From Paraspadella gotoi (lineage: Eukaryota; Chaetognatha): a stretch of 64,000 nt of DNA. The position numbers were made by a program, and so were the translations under genes. Of this stretch, positions 35,186-49,000 are shown one piece after another. Position 1 is the first letter of the stretch, and every line of letters starts with the position of its first letter. A model generated the notes under the pieces. That model had not been told where the DNA came from and searched no databases. It worked only from the letters and a program-made list of their open reading frames with translations. The stretch spans positions 12,990,790-13,054,789 of the forward strand of contig CM119269.1 in NCBI GenBank assembly GCA_051294375.1, in the 5' to 3' direction.

Positions 35186-38100
35186 ATGGGCGACGATCCC
35201 CACATCGTCGTCGGCGCCGCCGAACTTCGGCAGCAGCTGCTGCATGTTCGCACTGAGCTCGACGCGGAGCGCGCTGCGGCCACCGAGTTTCGACGCCGGG
35301 TCACCCACGGGGACAAGGAGAAGCTTACCCTCGTCTCGAACCACAATGAGGAAATGGCGTCGTTGCGTCACCGCGCGGCGGCGGCGGAAGCGGCGCTGGA
35401 AAACTGTAACGCCGCAAAGTGCGAGACGGAGTGTGAATTGTTGGCGGCCGTCAAACGCGTTGCTGGATTGGCTAAAACAATCGAGGATAAGGAAGTTAGT
35501 CTTTTTTGGGAGTCGGACTTTTTCTTTTGTTAGTTTTTGGTTTTTTAAATTGGAATTTTTGTCAGGCTTCTCACGCAGAAGAACGCGAGTCCTTTCGCTC
35601 TCAAGTTGAAGATTTGCGTCGACGTCTTTCCAAGTCTGAGGATGAAGGCGCGAAATTCACTTTTGCCGCCGAAAAGAAAGAGTCGGCCCTCTCTGGTGCG
35701 ATACTCGCCAAGGAGCAGGAGTTGGATCGTGTTCGCAAGGAGCTCGAGCTCACGCAGGTGTTCAGTCTTAACTAAAAACGTGCAGATAATCGTTTACGTA
35801 CGTATTTATGAAAATTATGTGTACTACGATACGACTAAGACTTCAAACAAATTTAGAAAGTCAAATATATTTTACATATTAAATTTATAGTTTCATTTAA
35901 TATAGTTATATTTTGTGTATTTTACTGTTTAATTCCTCCGTTTTGAATTTCCCAGATCGCGAAATCGGAATTGGAGAAACTGTCGGACACGAGAGAGAAG
36001 CAGATCGTTGAGTTGGAGCGGAAGGCCGCCGAGTTAGATTCGGAATTAGGAAGACGAACGGACGAGGCCAAGCTGCAGAGGTCCGAGTCAGATTGGATGC
36101 TGCAGAAAGAGAAGCAAACCAAGCAGGTTTGTCAGTTGTGCATGGAGTGATCTTTATCTTTTGTTTACCAGTTTTTGTTCTATTGCAATATTTTAATTCA
36201 TCGTAGGAACTCGAAGCGTTGGTGGAAAAGGCTAAAGGCCTTGAGGCAAACGTCGAATCGGAACGCGCGGCTCATCTCGAAACGAAGTTCAACTCTGAGA
36301 TCGTGCAGCTTCGCCTTCGCGACGTGGAGGCAGCGCTCGAGGATGCGAAAGCCTCCAGCGCCTCCAAAGACGCCGCGTTGGCTGATCTTCGCGCTAAACT
36401 CGATGCCGCCGGCGATTCTCTGCGCGAGGAGAAGAAATCGGGCTTCAAGTCGACGAACCGATTGAAGGCGACGTCGGCGGAACTGGCTGACGCTCAGAGG
36501 CACGTCTCTCAGCAGGAACAACTCGTCGATGAACTCTCCAAGGAGATCGACGCTCACCAGAAACACTTCGCCGTTTTGAAGGAGGAGCTGGAGAAAACGA
36601 AAGCCAATCAGCGTCGCTTGGAAGGCAATTACTCCACCTGGCTCAAAGACCTCGAGATCACCGTCTACAACTATTGGCACACCCTTAAACAACGACAGTT
36701 TCACGAGGATTATCCCCCTTCCCCGCCCTCTTCGTCATCTCCTTCGCCCAAGTCGCTCGTCGAGGGTCTTAAAGTTCTTCTCGGTGAATACCTCGTTCAC
36801 CTTCAAGATTCAAAGGCATCTTCCGAGAACATGTTTCGTAAGGACTCGAAAATCACGGAGCTGCAACAGACGCTAGGTCGTCTCGAGTACGAACTCGAGC
36901 AGCGGAGTCGCAAGATCGTAGAAGCAGCTGCCGAAGCTGATCGCCGCGTCGATGAGCGGGAAGCCCTCGCCGCGTCCCTCGAGGCCGAAAGAGCAGAGAG
37001 AGCGAGGATCGAGGGTGACAATGGAGACATTCTCGAGGCTCGAAGAGTCGCCGACGAGGAGAAGGTGGCATTTCTCGGCGCCACTCTCGCCAAACTCTCG
37101 GCGATGATACCGAATTCAACCTCCTTGTCGGATTTTAACGACGAAGCCCCCGAGGCTGGCAGACTATTAGAAAGCGTCGCCACTGTGGATAAGTCTTGGA
37201 ATCGATTGACAGCGGTGACGACGGAATACGTGGCAAAGGTGACCTCTTTCGGCCTAATTTGTTACAGATTGAAAGCTTTGTTTTGAAAAATGAACTGAAG
37301 TAATATAAAAATTAATTCTATTTAATAGATAAACTATCTTGCCCCTTATTTTTGGCAAGCTACTATGGATTAAGGCCTCAATTCCTCTTACTTATTAATA
37401 TAACTACGTACGTATTATATTTTCACGCAGTTGGGACTCGTCCTGAAGGCACTCAAAAAGAAAGCGCGAGTCTGTGAAGACGAAATGAGAAACGCCGAGG
37501 AGGGGCGAAAACAAATGGCCGAGGCTCAAGAGGAGACGTTGCATCAAATGGCCGAAGCCGCCGCTGCAGTCGAAGCCAAAGCTCTTGAAGAGAAGCGTCA
37601 GTTGGAAGACCATTTTGGGGAGGCTCTGCAAAAGGTGCCTTGAAGAAAAAGGAGCTTGAGAATGTTTTTTGTATTTTCAAGAATTTCCCATCGACTCTAG
37701 GTCCACGATCGCGCGAAACTAAGTGACGCCGAAGCGCAAGACGCTCTCGATCGACTCCGGACGGCAGAGGCTTCTCTTCAAAAATGCTCCGCCGAGATCC
37801 GCCTGTTGAAGAGCGAATCCAATCGCCTGCTAACGGATCGCACCAGTTTGACGGCCGCTTGCGCTCTCCTTGCCGGCGTTCTTCTTTCTCAAACGACGCG
37901 CAGATGCGTGGAGTCGCGCCATCGTTTAGCCGAAGAGATGAACGCTCAGGCGACGACTTTTCGACGCCACTGCATAGTCTTGGTCGAAACGCTCAGTTCT
38001 GAATTCCCGTCGGGCGACGAAGACGAAACCTTGCCCAAGATCCGTCGGGGTTTCGGCGCTCTCCTCGCATTTCGTCGCGCCGCCATCGTTATAATCGCCG

Positions 38101-38509
38101 CCAATCGCTTCGTCCATCTCGGTCGCACCTCTCGGGCTTCGGCCGATTCGGTGGTCGTCGTCGACGGTTTTCCTCGCAAGGGGCGTAGGACGATGATGAT
38201 GATCGGACGGGGAGAAGCCGGACCCTCGTGGAGGATGTCAAAAAAAGAAAGAGGGGTTGGCACGGAGCCGAGTCTGAGGCTAAACGAATGGCTAACATCG
38301 ACCGACTTGCAATCGGGGGTTGTTCTTGCATTGGAACCCTTGATGGAGAGGTTGGAAGCGAAGGAGGCGGTGACGGAAATGCGCAACATCGTTGGACCAT
38401 CCTGCATCAAACTCTTAGACAGAATTAAGGCCCATTTTCCTGAGGAAGAAAAGGGATTCAGTTTCGGTGAGTTTTTGGAGATTATTTCTGTTATTTCTGT
38501 TATTCCTCT

Positions 38510-38565
<56 letters not shown>

Positions 38566-39802
38566 GCGAAGCTTCGGATCGTAGCGGAAACCTTTGTTGG
38601 CGACTCGGCCATGGTCTAACACGCGCGCTGGCGGCCACTCCCCTCCGCCCTCGCCTTCGTCTCTCGTCGGCAGCGCAGATCGCAGCGTCTCTTCAACATC
38701 ATCTCCTCGCAATCACCCACCGTCTCCACTCTGCCGAGATCGATCGAAAGGACTTGAAAAGGGAGAACGCCTTACTCGCTGCCAAGGTCGGGGATTTTAA
38801 GGTTAGGCCAGATTTTCTGGGTTAGTTCTCTCCATTCGATCATTACCTATTGATTGACTAAAGATTTTCTTTTTAATTTAGGGAGTTCAAGAGATGGCCT
38901 CCACCTTCAAGAATCAAACCTCTCAGTTGCAACAAGAACTTCAAGGTTCCGTTAAAGCGGAGCAGTTCGCCAGCGTCTGCGGGGAGCTTCAGGCCACCCT
39001 CGCCCGAGAGCAACAGACGCAGAAGTTGCTGGAGCACCAGGCGCGGCGTATCCAAAATCTGAGCCAGAGGGTAGAGATGTCGACGAAGCAATTGGAAGAG
39101 CGAGATGGATCACTTCGTCAGTTGTCTTCGCAAATTTCCGAGCTGAAGAAAGACTCGCGACGCAAAGAGATCGAAACGCGCGAAAAGGCGAAATCCCTCG
39201 ATCGCTTGGCCGAGGAACGTCGGGCGCTACTCTCCAACGTAGCCGATGCCGAGAAGACCTTGACGACCGTTTCCAAGGACAAGGAGCGCCTCCATGCTTT
39301 TCTCGAGTCGACCGAAAAGTCCCTTCAACAAGTCACCAAACACTTACGACTCTTGACCGACTCCGACGTCGCCGACGCCTCCGTGCTGCCCATCAATCTC
39401 GCCAAATTGGTCACTTCGGGATCGCCGCACTCTCCGGCTGATTCTCCGAACCGGTCATCCGGTTCCGAATCCTCGGAACTTCGCGCAGTTCGTCATCTCG
39501 TCTCGCTCTTCGTGGACGTCTATCAGGCCTCCTTCGCCAAAATGGCTTCCTTGCAGCGCGAGTTGACGGCCAACGCCCAACACTTGCGCCGCCTCAAGGC
39601 CGAACTCAGCGACGCCTGCGCGCGTGGCGGCGTCGCCGAAGATTTCGTTCCTCGGCCAAAGTCAATGGAGGAAGACTCCATCACGACCGAGTCTTATAGA
39701 CGAAGGGTCTTCAAACCTCTCGCCAACGAAGACTCCGAGAATTCCAACTCTATGGAGAGAATTCTCGAAAATGGTTTAAAACCAAAACTGTATTACTCTT
39801 AA
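35186..39802 (+). CDS. Long coiled-coil protein, CCDC171-like
   Basis: A protein of roughly 1,170 residues in eight exons: 35186-35494, 35565-35757, 35956-36125, 36207-37238, 37431-37634, 37701-38466, 38566-38801 and 38882-39802. Heptad-rich coiled coil covers the first half (LRQQLLHVRTELDAERAAA onward). A proline/serine break (DYPPSPPSSSSPSPKS) interrupts it. A less charged, hydrophobic mid-region follows (LTAACALLAGVLLSQTTRRC, then RRGFGALLAFRRAAIVIIAA and NRF), then more coiled coil and a Ser-rich tail ending LKPKLYYS. The layout, with a hydrophobic FR.A.I.I.A.NR block between coiled coils, recalls animal CCDC171, a protein of unknown function. The assignment is from memory of the family and is tentative; other ciliary or centrosomal coiled-coil proteins are possible. 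A (CT)n tract forms the polypyrimidine tract of intron 6. Confidence 0.6.
37325..37400 (-). repeat. Degenerate R322 fragment
   Basis: AAACTATCTTGCCCCTTATT, GGCAAGCTACTATGGATTAA and GGCCTCAATTCCTCTTAC resemble the reverse complement of the 322-bp unit with many changes. It lies in an intron of the CCDC171-like gene. Confidence 0.4.
38516..38562 (+). repeat. (CT)n tract forming a polypyrimidine tract
   Basis: Uninterrupted CT repeats run to within a few bases of the TCAAG acceptor of exon 38566-38801. Confidence 0.9.
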
Positions 39803-40077
39803 AGAGGTTAAAAAGTCATATGCCTATGATGATAATTAATTTCATTCAGATCTAATTATCCGTCTTCTTCTTAGCGACAGTAACCGCTTAATCTTAAACA
39901 GCAGGCATTTTACTCCAGTGGGGTCGTTTTGTTGATTTTTCGTTTTTTAACTGTTTCAGCAACAATGCGACATTAGAGCAACTAAATGCATCCGATTCCG
40001 TCCACATTTCGCACATTAATCATAATCGGTTACCACATCAAAGAGTCATATTTTTTTATTCTCCGAACAGCATTAAA
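39803..40077. other. Intergenic, CCDC171-like gene to GUF1
   Basis: 275 bp of AT-rich sequence. No recognisable site beyond ordinary 3' UTR/promoter context. Confidence 0.5.
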
Positions 40078-43000
40078 ATGTGTTCAATTCGTAAGATTAT
40101 AACGCTGCTTCCAAACTCTTTAACATTGGACCGAAATTTAACTTTGGCTGCCAGGACGTTATGGCCGCTGGAAAGGAGCTTATTTCGCAGCTCCAGCGGC
40201 TCTGCAGCACCAGCCGTCGTCGACCCTCCCCCACGTCCGAAAGAAACTCACGAATTCCCTTTAGAACGAATTCGGAACTTTAGCATCATCGCTCACGTGG
40301 ACCATGGAAAAAGCACCCTGGCCGACCGCATCCTCGAAAGTGTCGGCGCAATTAAAAAACCTACACAGGGCAAGAACGAGCAGGTCCTAGACAAACTGCA
40401 GGTGGAACGAGAGCGAGGAATCACCGTTAAGTCACAGACGGTGAGCTTTCGTTACCAGCACGAGGGCCTCACTTATCAGATTAATCTTATAGACACTCCC
40501 GGGCACGCCGACTTTAACTACGAGGTTTCGCGGTCGCTAGCCGCCTGTCAGGGCTGCATCCTTTTAGTAGACGCTAATTCTGGCATCCAGGCGCAAACCA
40601 GTGAGTTTTACTCGTGTATTTAATCACAAATATATACATATTTAATTCTCATATCGGTCCGCCTCGCCACGAAATGCCCTTTTGTTCGCGCTAGTCGATA
40701 GATCACGCGTTTATCAGAGTCAGAAAAACGAACAAAATAACATCGAAAAATGAAAAAAAGAAAATCCAGGGGGAAGCCGTCACGTGACCGGCCTCGACCA
40801 ATGGGAGCCCGGCATCCACCGAAGCCGGTTCTCTCCCTCATCCGGGAAACTGAGATCATCAATTCTTTTTTCGCGCTCATCTAGTTCGGTTGTATCCTTT
40901 CTGATTTCGCGTTTTTTCTTGACTTTTTCACGATTTTCTCGTATATCTACGTTCGAAACCCGCTCATTAGAAGTCAAGCAGAGACGAACGTTCGGACAGG
41001 AAGTCTGACAGCCGAAAACGTTCGGACATGTCTCTAAACGTAGAGAGGGACTGGAGATCCCTCGGGGGCTGAGAGGTCCAAGGGAGACCGAGCGGTCTCG
41101 CCCCCGCCGCCACCTGCCCCACCGACACCGCCTTCTCCCCCTTTTACCGGGTTTTCGGCAGCCCGATTCCGTCGGTTTTGGGGACTCGGCCCTACCAACC
41201 GACAATTTCCGTTGCCCGGCCGAGCGGTGGGGCTTCGTCCGAGGCGCCCTCTCTCGCTGCTCTCGGACCAAGTGGCGGCCGGTCTGGTCATCCCCACTGC
41301 CGGATGACGAGACCAGAGGACTGGAGTCTGTCCTTCGACGATGGTTTCGCACTGAACAGCTTTAGGAAGGATTTCGACGATTTTCGCCGCGAGTCTCAGC
41401 GGCGTTTCGACGCTTTGGGGCGGTGAGTTTTTTCCCGCCAGATGGCGTAGTGGGGGTTTTAGCTCGTTTTTCAAAGCCTCGCCTCCCTCTTTTGTTTCTC
41501 CTTTATTTCTTTCTTTCTTTTTTCGAATTATTCGATTTTGGATTTTTAGAATTTTTATTTCGTCTGATTCGATCGAAATATTTTTGTTGAAATAACCGCT
41601 TTCCTCCGCCTCTTGGCATGGGGCATTTCGTGGCGAGGCGGACCGATATGAGAATTTTTAATTCCTTTATGGAATATTAATTCTATATCGGTCCGCCTCG
41701 CCACGATCCCACCGTCCGCCCCTTTTTGTCTCCTACCATGTTTTTTCGTGGCTTTGGCGTGGCTTAGGGAAAGGGGGTTGGGGAGAAGGGAGGGGGGGGG
41801 TTCGGGAGTTTTTCCGTTTAATTCTCGCGCTAATTTGTTTACCGCTTCGTTTTTTTAATGTGACGATTCATATCGGTCCGGTTTTTCTCTCCACTACGCT
41901 TCGCCTCGTTTGACGAGTCTCGAATTCCTTCCATGCTGTTCCGACTCCAGTAGGCGGCCCCCTCTCAGATCGGGCGCCCGCCTCGGACCGTCACAGGTCT
42001 CGCCTCTACCCAAGCGTCATCGATCCCACACAGTGCCGGATCCGGACGCCAAGTACTCCTCCGATTCGGCGGAGGAGGGAGAAGTTTCGTCTTCGGATGA
42101 CGACTCGGCGGTTTTCGACGCTTCCTGCCCACGAGCAGGTCGCGCCGGTTCCAGGTTCGTACATGTGGCGTTCTCTTCGCTGCGTTGGGGAAGGGGTCTT
42201 CCTCACGGCCAACTGGAACTCGCTGGGACGCCCGGCGATCGGCAGTATACGCCACTGGATCGACGTCGCTTCTCCTCCGGAGTTCACCGCTCCGACGCGG
42301 ACACGTGCCTCTCCGCTCAATTCGAGTCGGCGTTTTCCAAGGGAATAAGCGGCTACTCTCCGCTCCTTTTCACGTGCGATGCAGGAGAACGGCGCTACGC
42401 GCATGCCATCCTTACAGTTGTCGATGAGCTGCGCGGAATCAAGGAGGCTCTCCGTTCCGGCTCGTCCAGAAATGAGGTCAGCGCTAGCGTTGAGCCCTTG
42501 CCGCCCCGCTTCGCGACGCGGCTCTTATTCAAGCGGCGTCCCTCAACCTTTCAGTCGGCGAGATCCGCCGCCAAGTCCCGCTGTGGCGCCGCAGGATCTC
42601 CGCGCCACGCTTTCTCGCTCCGCGCCCACCGCATCTTCCTTTTTTGGTATTCAGGAAGCGCAGGTGGAGTCGGCGCTCAACTCGACGCTTATACAAAACA
42701 TCGCTCGCGCCTAACCCGCTGCCGACAAGCGCCCTCGTTTCCGCTCGTAGTCTTCCTTCAAGCGCAAGTGGACCAAGAAGTCTGTTCCCCGCAAGAAGTC
42801 GGGAGACGGGAAGGGCCGGGACTCGCATCCCGGCGAATGACTCGAAACGCCTCCCTCGCGGTCGCCGCCTCGTCCGACCGCCCAGGTTTTAGGCCTGGAT
42901 CCGCCCATGGACTCGAGTCTCGACACGGACCTTTCCACGCCGGCGCTTCTTCCGGAAGTCCCCGTCGGAGGTCGGCTTCGTCTCCTTCAACCCTTTTGGA

Positions 43001-46000
43001 CGACGTTCGTTGGCGAGACGTCGCCCATTCTCGATAACTTCTCGGGATTCCGCCTCGAGGGGGCGAAGCAGTTTCCAGCACGCTTCCATCTTCCCTCGGA
43101 CGAGACACCGTCCTTTGGGGACCGAGACGCCTTGGTCGACGCAGAGATTGCGGCGGCTTTGGGGGAGGACGCCATCGAGGTAGTCCCGGTTTCTCCGGGT
43201 TTCTTTTCCATGTTTTTCCTCGTTACGAAGAAAGATGGAGGCTGGCGCCCGATTTTGAACTTTAAAAAGCTCAACTCTCGTTTCCTTTCGCCGCCTTATT
43301 TCCGGATGGAAGGAGCCCCGGACGTACGAAGGATGTTTCGACGAGGCGATTGGGGTGCCTCGGTAGACCTTCGAGATGCTTCTCCTTCTCCCGATCCACG
43401 AGGATCATCGGAAATTTTGCCGCTTCTTTTGGAAGGGCCGCATCTTCCAGTACAGAGTCCTTCCATTCGACCTCTCGACGGGTCCTTGGCTTTTCACCAA
43501 GACGACGAGGCTCTTAGTGCAGTGGCTCCGCCCACAGGGGATTCGATGTCTTTTTTTATTTAGACGACATCTTGATCCTGGTTTCCTCGGCGGACGATTG
43601 TCGACGAGCCACTCGGAAGGCGGTGTGGCTACTCAAGGAGGCGGGGTTCATCATCCACCTTCAGAAGTCGAGCCTGTCTCCCTCTCAGAGTTTCGATTTT
43701 CTCGGTTTGGTTTGGGACAGCCTCTCCCACTCCATCGCGCTCCCGGAGACGAAAATTACGGCTCTTCACTCTCTCGCGGAGAATCTTTTGCCAACGACCG
43801 CACCACGTGCTCGTCAGTGCCTTCAGCTTTTAGGCCTTTCGACGGCGGCGTCCATGGCAGTACCGCTGCTGCGCTGCCGGCCCTCGAGGATTCAACGAGA
43901 CGTCAATCGTGTCTACAGGTCGGAGAAGGATCTCGACCGTGTTGTTCCTCTCCACTCGCCGGCGATGGAGGAGCTGCGGTGGATCGCAGCCCTCTCTCCA
44001 GACCAGTGCTTCGCTCTGATCGACGACCTCCTCCCGGAGGTCTGCACGCTGGAGGGGACGACGGATGCTTCGTCGCAGGGATGAGGGCTTCTCCATCAGG
44101 GCCAACTGTCGGGGAGAACCTGGTCGACTGCGGATGCCCCTCTCCTTATCAATGTGAGGGAGTTCACAGTTCTGAGGATCTTCCTCCAACGATTCGGAGC
44201 TTCCTTCCACGGCGCGTCCATCCTTTGGAAGACGGACAGCCTCGTCTCTCTCACCTGCCTTCGTCGGGGCTGCAGCAGGAGTCCGTCTCTCTTCGGAGGA
44301 GAATCTCATCACGGCCGCAGCGTCGAGGGGCCGCAAGGTGGCGGACTGGAAACTCCTTCCGAGAGTTTTCCACCAGATGGTCGACATTTTTGGTCTCCCC
44401 AGCATCGATCTTTTCGCGACTCCCTGGTCGGCTCAAGTTCCACGTTTTTTCGCCTGGGAGGCGACGCTGGAGGCGGAGGGGATAGACGCCTTGGCGTAAC
44501 GCTGGGTCTTCGACCTGGCCTATCTCTTCCTCCCCCTCCTCTGCTGATGATGGTGATCCGCATGTGGGAGAAGGCGAGGGGCACCTTCCTCCTGATCACC
44601 CCGTTTTGGCCGGCTCAGAAGTGGTTCCAGAGCCTCCTCCTTCGGATTCTGGATGCGAGGCGCTTCCGGCGCCGAAGATCCTCGTTGTCGACCTCGTGTC
44701 CGGGCTTCCGCCACCGCAAGCGGATCGCTTCAGGCTCGTCGTCTGGAGGATTTTAGGCGGTGCCACAATCTCTCCGACATCGACGACTCCACCTTCTCTG
44801 TCATCGTCGACAGCCGGAGAGGCTCTACCAGAGAGCGCTACGCCAGAGCTTGGAGCTCCTTCTGCGACTTCCTTCAGGATAGAGAGGTTCGAGGATCTCA
44901 AGCCTCTCTAGAGGATGTTCTACGATATCTCGGTTTTCTGTGCGAGAAGGGCCTCTCGTACAGCAGATCAACCTTCACAGATCGGCCATCTCAGCTCTCT
45001 CCCCCCCTGGCGGGAGCGCCGGTTGGAGAGCATCTTTGGTCCGGCGCCTTCTCAAGGAGTTTTCGAGAGACGCCCTCCCTCACGTCGGACTTTCCCCACT
45101 TGGAATGCGGCCTCGGTTTTACGCATTCTCGACTCGGGCGCCACTTCCGATCGCGCCGAGGGATCTTCTACGGCACGCTCGCTCTTTCTCGTCGCTTTAG
45201 CGTCGCTCGTCGCCCTTCAGAGATCTCTCTCTTCGTTGCGACGCGGGTATCTTTCCTTAGCGGCAGATCACGTTCGTCTGGTTCCATCGACCTCTCAAGA
45301 CGGACAGGGTTGGACACATGGGTCCGGCGTTCCGTCTCGATTCGCTGCCGCTCTCAGATGTTGCCCGGTTCAGGCGCTGCGCAATTGGCTCTCTTCGTTC
45401 GGAATTGGCGCCGCCGCACGATTTTCTTTTCTGCACCCCGCGCCGCCTTTTCGTCAACTCTCGACGCAGCGTTTCGCCTCCATTCTCAAGGAGCTCTTTT
45501 TGGAGGCAGATGTTTCTGCGCCCCCGGGGTCGACACGCGCTATGGCGGTTTCAGAAGCCTTCGCTCGCGGCGTGGATCTCGGCGTCATCTAGCGCGCGGA
45601 GATTGGTCTGGAGCGCAGACCTTCTTCCTTTCTACTGCAGGGACGTCGCGTGGGCGCCCCTCCGGGACCTTCTAGGGACAATTGATGATCTCAGTTTCCC
45701 GGATGAGGGAGAGACCGGCTTCGGTGGATGCCGGGCTCCCATTGGTCGAGGGCCGGTCACGTGACGGCTTCCCCCTGGATTTTCTTTTTTTCATTTTTCG
45801 ATTTTTTTTTGTTCGTTTTTTCTGACCTGATAAACGCGCGATCTATCGACTAGCGCGAACAAAAGGGCATTTCGTGGCGAGGCGGACGATATAGAATTAA
45901 TATTTCCATAAAGGAATTAAAAATTCTTAACATAATGTAGATTGTTTTCCATTTCTTTTTTTTTTTCTGCGCTTTCCCCACCTCCGCCAGTGAACAACTT

Positions 46001-49000
46001 CTTTCTCGCCTTCGAACGTGAATTGGCCATCATCCCGGTGATGAACAAGATCGATTTACCTCAAGCACGCCCCGACGCCATCGCCGATCAGCTCGTCAGC
46101 GTTTTCGACGTCCAACGCGACGAAATCATACGTATTTCTGCCAAGCTCGGCCAGGGAATCGACGCTGTTATGGCCGCCATAGTCGAACGCATTCCTCCGC
46201 CGACTGGACGAGTGGACGATCCACTCCGAGCTCTCATTTTTGACTCGTGGTTCAAACAGTACCGAGGGGTGGTGGCGCTTGTCACGCTCACTGATGGCAA
46301 ATTAAGGGCGGGGGACAAAATTCATTGCCATCACACCGGAAAGTCTCATACAGTTCAGGTTCGTCTCTCTCTCTCTCTCATTAAACGAAACCGGTTTGTT
46401 GTTTGCAAACCGGATTATATCATTTGCCTTATTCCTTTGCCTTGTGCAGATCTATGTTATTTTTTGTCTTATCGTTTTGTTATATTGTTAAAATCTCATT
46501 ATTATATGACAGCAAGTGGGCGTCTTCACCCCCGACGACAAAATGGTGGACCAACTTCACGCGGGCCAGGTGGGCTACATCATGTCCGGGATGAAGGAAA
46601 CGACAGACGCGATGGTGGGCGACACCATCTACCTCCACGACAACCCGGTCGAACCCTTCGAGGGTTTTCAGAAGATGAAGCCGGTCGTCTTCGCCGGCTT
46701 CTTTCCCGTCGACCCCTCAAACCCCGCGCAGTTTGAAAAATGTATTCGGGCCCTGACGCTCAACGATCCGAGCGTGGAGATCACGAGAGACACAGGAAAC
46801 TTAGGTTCTGGGTAAGGACTCGGCTTACTGGGTAGGATCGATTTATTGAAAAAGGACCTTTTTAAACTTTTTTTTTTGGGGGGGGGGTCAGGTATCGTTT
46901 GGGTTTTCTGGGATTTCTCCACCTCGACGTTTTCCGCCTTCGCCTCGTCCAAGAGTTTGAAAACGCGGGCGCTATTGTCACCGCGCCTTCAGTCGTTTAC
47001 AAAGTAAGGATTCTGTTCATATTAAAGATATATTTAATTCATTATTTGATTGTTAATTGAACCCTCAACGAGAATAATCATTGTTAAATGTAAACTGACA
47101 TTATTAAACGTTCAAGGCGGTATAACAAAAATTGAGGCTTAATCAAAATACGACAATATGCAAATGAGATTGATGTACTCTGTCATTTGAAATGATCTAC
47201 AAATTACTTTAAGCTATATATATATTATTTAAAACTAAAAGGTTAAACTGAAGAAATCGAATTCCGTAGAGGAGGAGATACACGATCCACAACAGATGCC
47301 CTCCTTTTTCGACTGCGAATATCAAATGGAGCCCTTGGTGATGGCCACGCTTCTTATGCCAAGGTATTTTAGAAGAGTAGAAAAACTTTATCTCGGGCAT
47401 TACAGCTAAATGTTCAATGTTCTTTTTAAAATGAGAGTTTTACAAAAATACTTGTTTGATGAGCAACTATTCTACTTCAAATTATCTCATGTTTTCTTGA
47501 GGACTATTGAAGGCGTGAGAAAATAGAATGAAAAGTGTACCTATATTTCGCGGAGAGTGAATTCGAGAGAAAGAATCGCCCGACAAAATATACGGAGGCT
47601 CAAGGAGGAGGATGAAAAAAGAGGAAGTGCAAGGGAAGAATTTGACACCGAGCTAAATCCTCCTCTGGTTTTCCTTCAGTTATTGCATCCCTTAAATACC
47701 CCGTTAGCCAAATCCTTTGACACGAAAAAAATAATTTCCATGGTTTACTGCATCGGTATAAACGTAAACTTTTTTTTTTTAGATAGAGAAATTTTATTTA
47801 AATTAATCTTTATTAACAACTTGAAATTAATTTTACGAAAATGTGAAAGATGTAAAATTGATGGCTCATCGCATCTCTTAATAATTAAGCGCAATGAATA
47901 ATTTTTATTTCCTTATCCAAGATGACAGTCAAAATATTTTCAGCTTTATTGACCTCTACAAGGTCCAGAAGGGCAGTTGGTTTATACAAGATTCATTCTC
48001 AGACCTTTGGGCAAGCAATTTTAAGAAACTTAGCTTAACAACATCAAAGCATCAAAGTTGGGGTTAAAATGATTGAGAAGATGCAGCTCTGCGTGCGATG
48101 ATCATAATATGGCAAGTTAAACCTGGGAAAGTATAAAAGTATGAAAAGCAGCTGTGGCTAAGTTTGTTTTCCTTTTAAAACTTGAGGGGTATAAAAATAG
48201 AGGGAAAATAATGGTATATTTCGCGAAGAGTAGAAACGAGAGAATGTATCGCTAGACAAAATATACTGAGGGGGAGGAGGAAGAGGAGAATGGGACGGCA
48301 AGATAAATCCTCCTCTGTAAAACATGGGTAGTTTCAAAAAAATATAGTAACCAATACAATGCACCATCAACTGCATAAATTTATTTTATCGTTGCAATCG
48401 CTTTGCGTTTGCGACGATCTTGTTACGCTTTTGCGCATAAGTGGCGTTGTCGTCGTCGTTGGCGTTCCAAATTTTAGATCGCCTTTTTTATGATTAAATT
48501 CGAAGCTGAAAATTTATATACAGCTTCTCATCATTCATGTTCTTAAAATTGGGTCAGGACAGTTATTAAATATGTTTTGTTTACGTTTTATCAAAACAAA
48601 CAAATTTCCTCTTTTATGTTTCCTTTTCTTTTCTCTTTTAATTATATGAAGCTCTCTCTCTCTCTCTCTTTTCCCCAGTGCTGATTCATCGGGAAAAAAA
48701 CGAATCTGCAGCTGGCTCTGCCGGGGCTCTCTCTTTTTCTCTCTTTTCTCCTGCTGCTTCTGCTGCCGCCTTTTGATTTCTTTCTTTTTATTCTCTATCT
48801 CTCTCTCTGCGTTTTTATTAAAAAAATAAATTGAATTAGGATTGAACTCGTAAAAGTAGGCATCGCATTCATTTTGCTATCGCAACATCGGATTTTTATT
48901 TTGTTTTTTTTCCTCAGGGGCTGCGTCTGCTGATCAGTTTATTTTTTGACAATGAAAAAGTTTTTGTTTTTTGTTCTTTTTTTTTCAGAAACTGTAACTT

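Larger units (their letters stand above)
40644..45926 (+). mobile_element. DIRS-type tyrosine-recombinase retrotransposon (degenerate)
   Basis: About 5.3 kb in GUF1 intron 1. It has inverted terminal repeats (40644-40864 and 45680-45926), an internal complementary region (41621-41705), a gag-like region, reverse transcriptase/RNase H and a tyrosine recombinase, all on the plus strand. Each terminus carries AATTC, with no longer target duplication, as expected for recombinase-based insertion. Several frameshifts and an in-frame stop make this copy inactive. Its GC content is far above that of the surrounding intron. Confidence 0.88.

Noticed and set aside
42006-44901. Several long minus-strand frames opposite the DIRS element
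   Set aside because: Arg/Ser/Pro-rich antisense shadows of a GC-rich element; all recognisable RT and recombinase motifs are on the plus strand.
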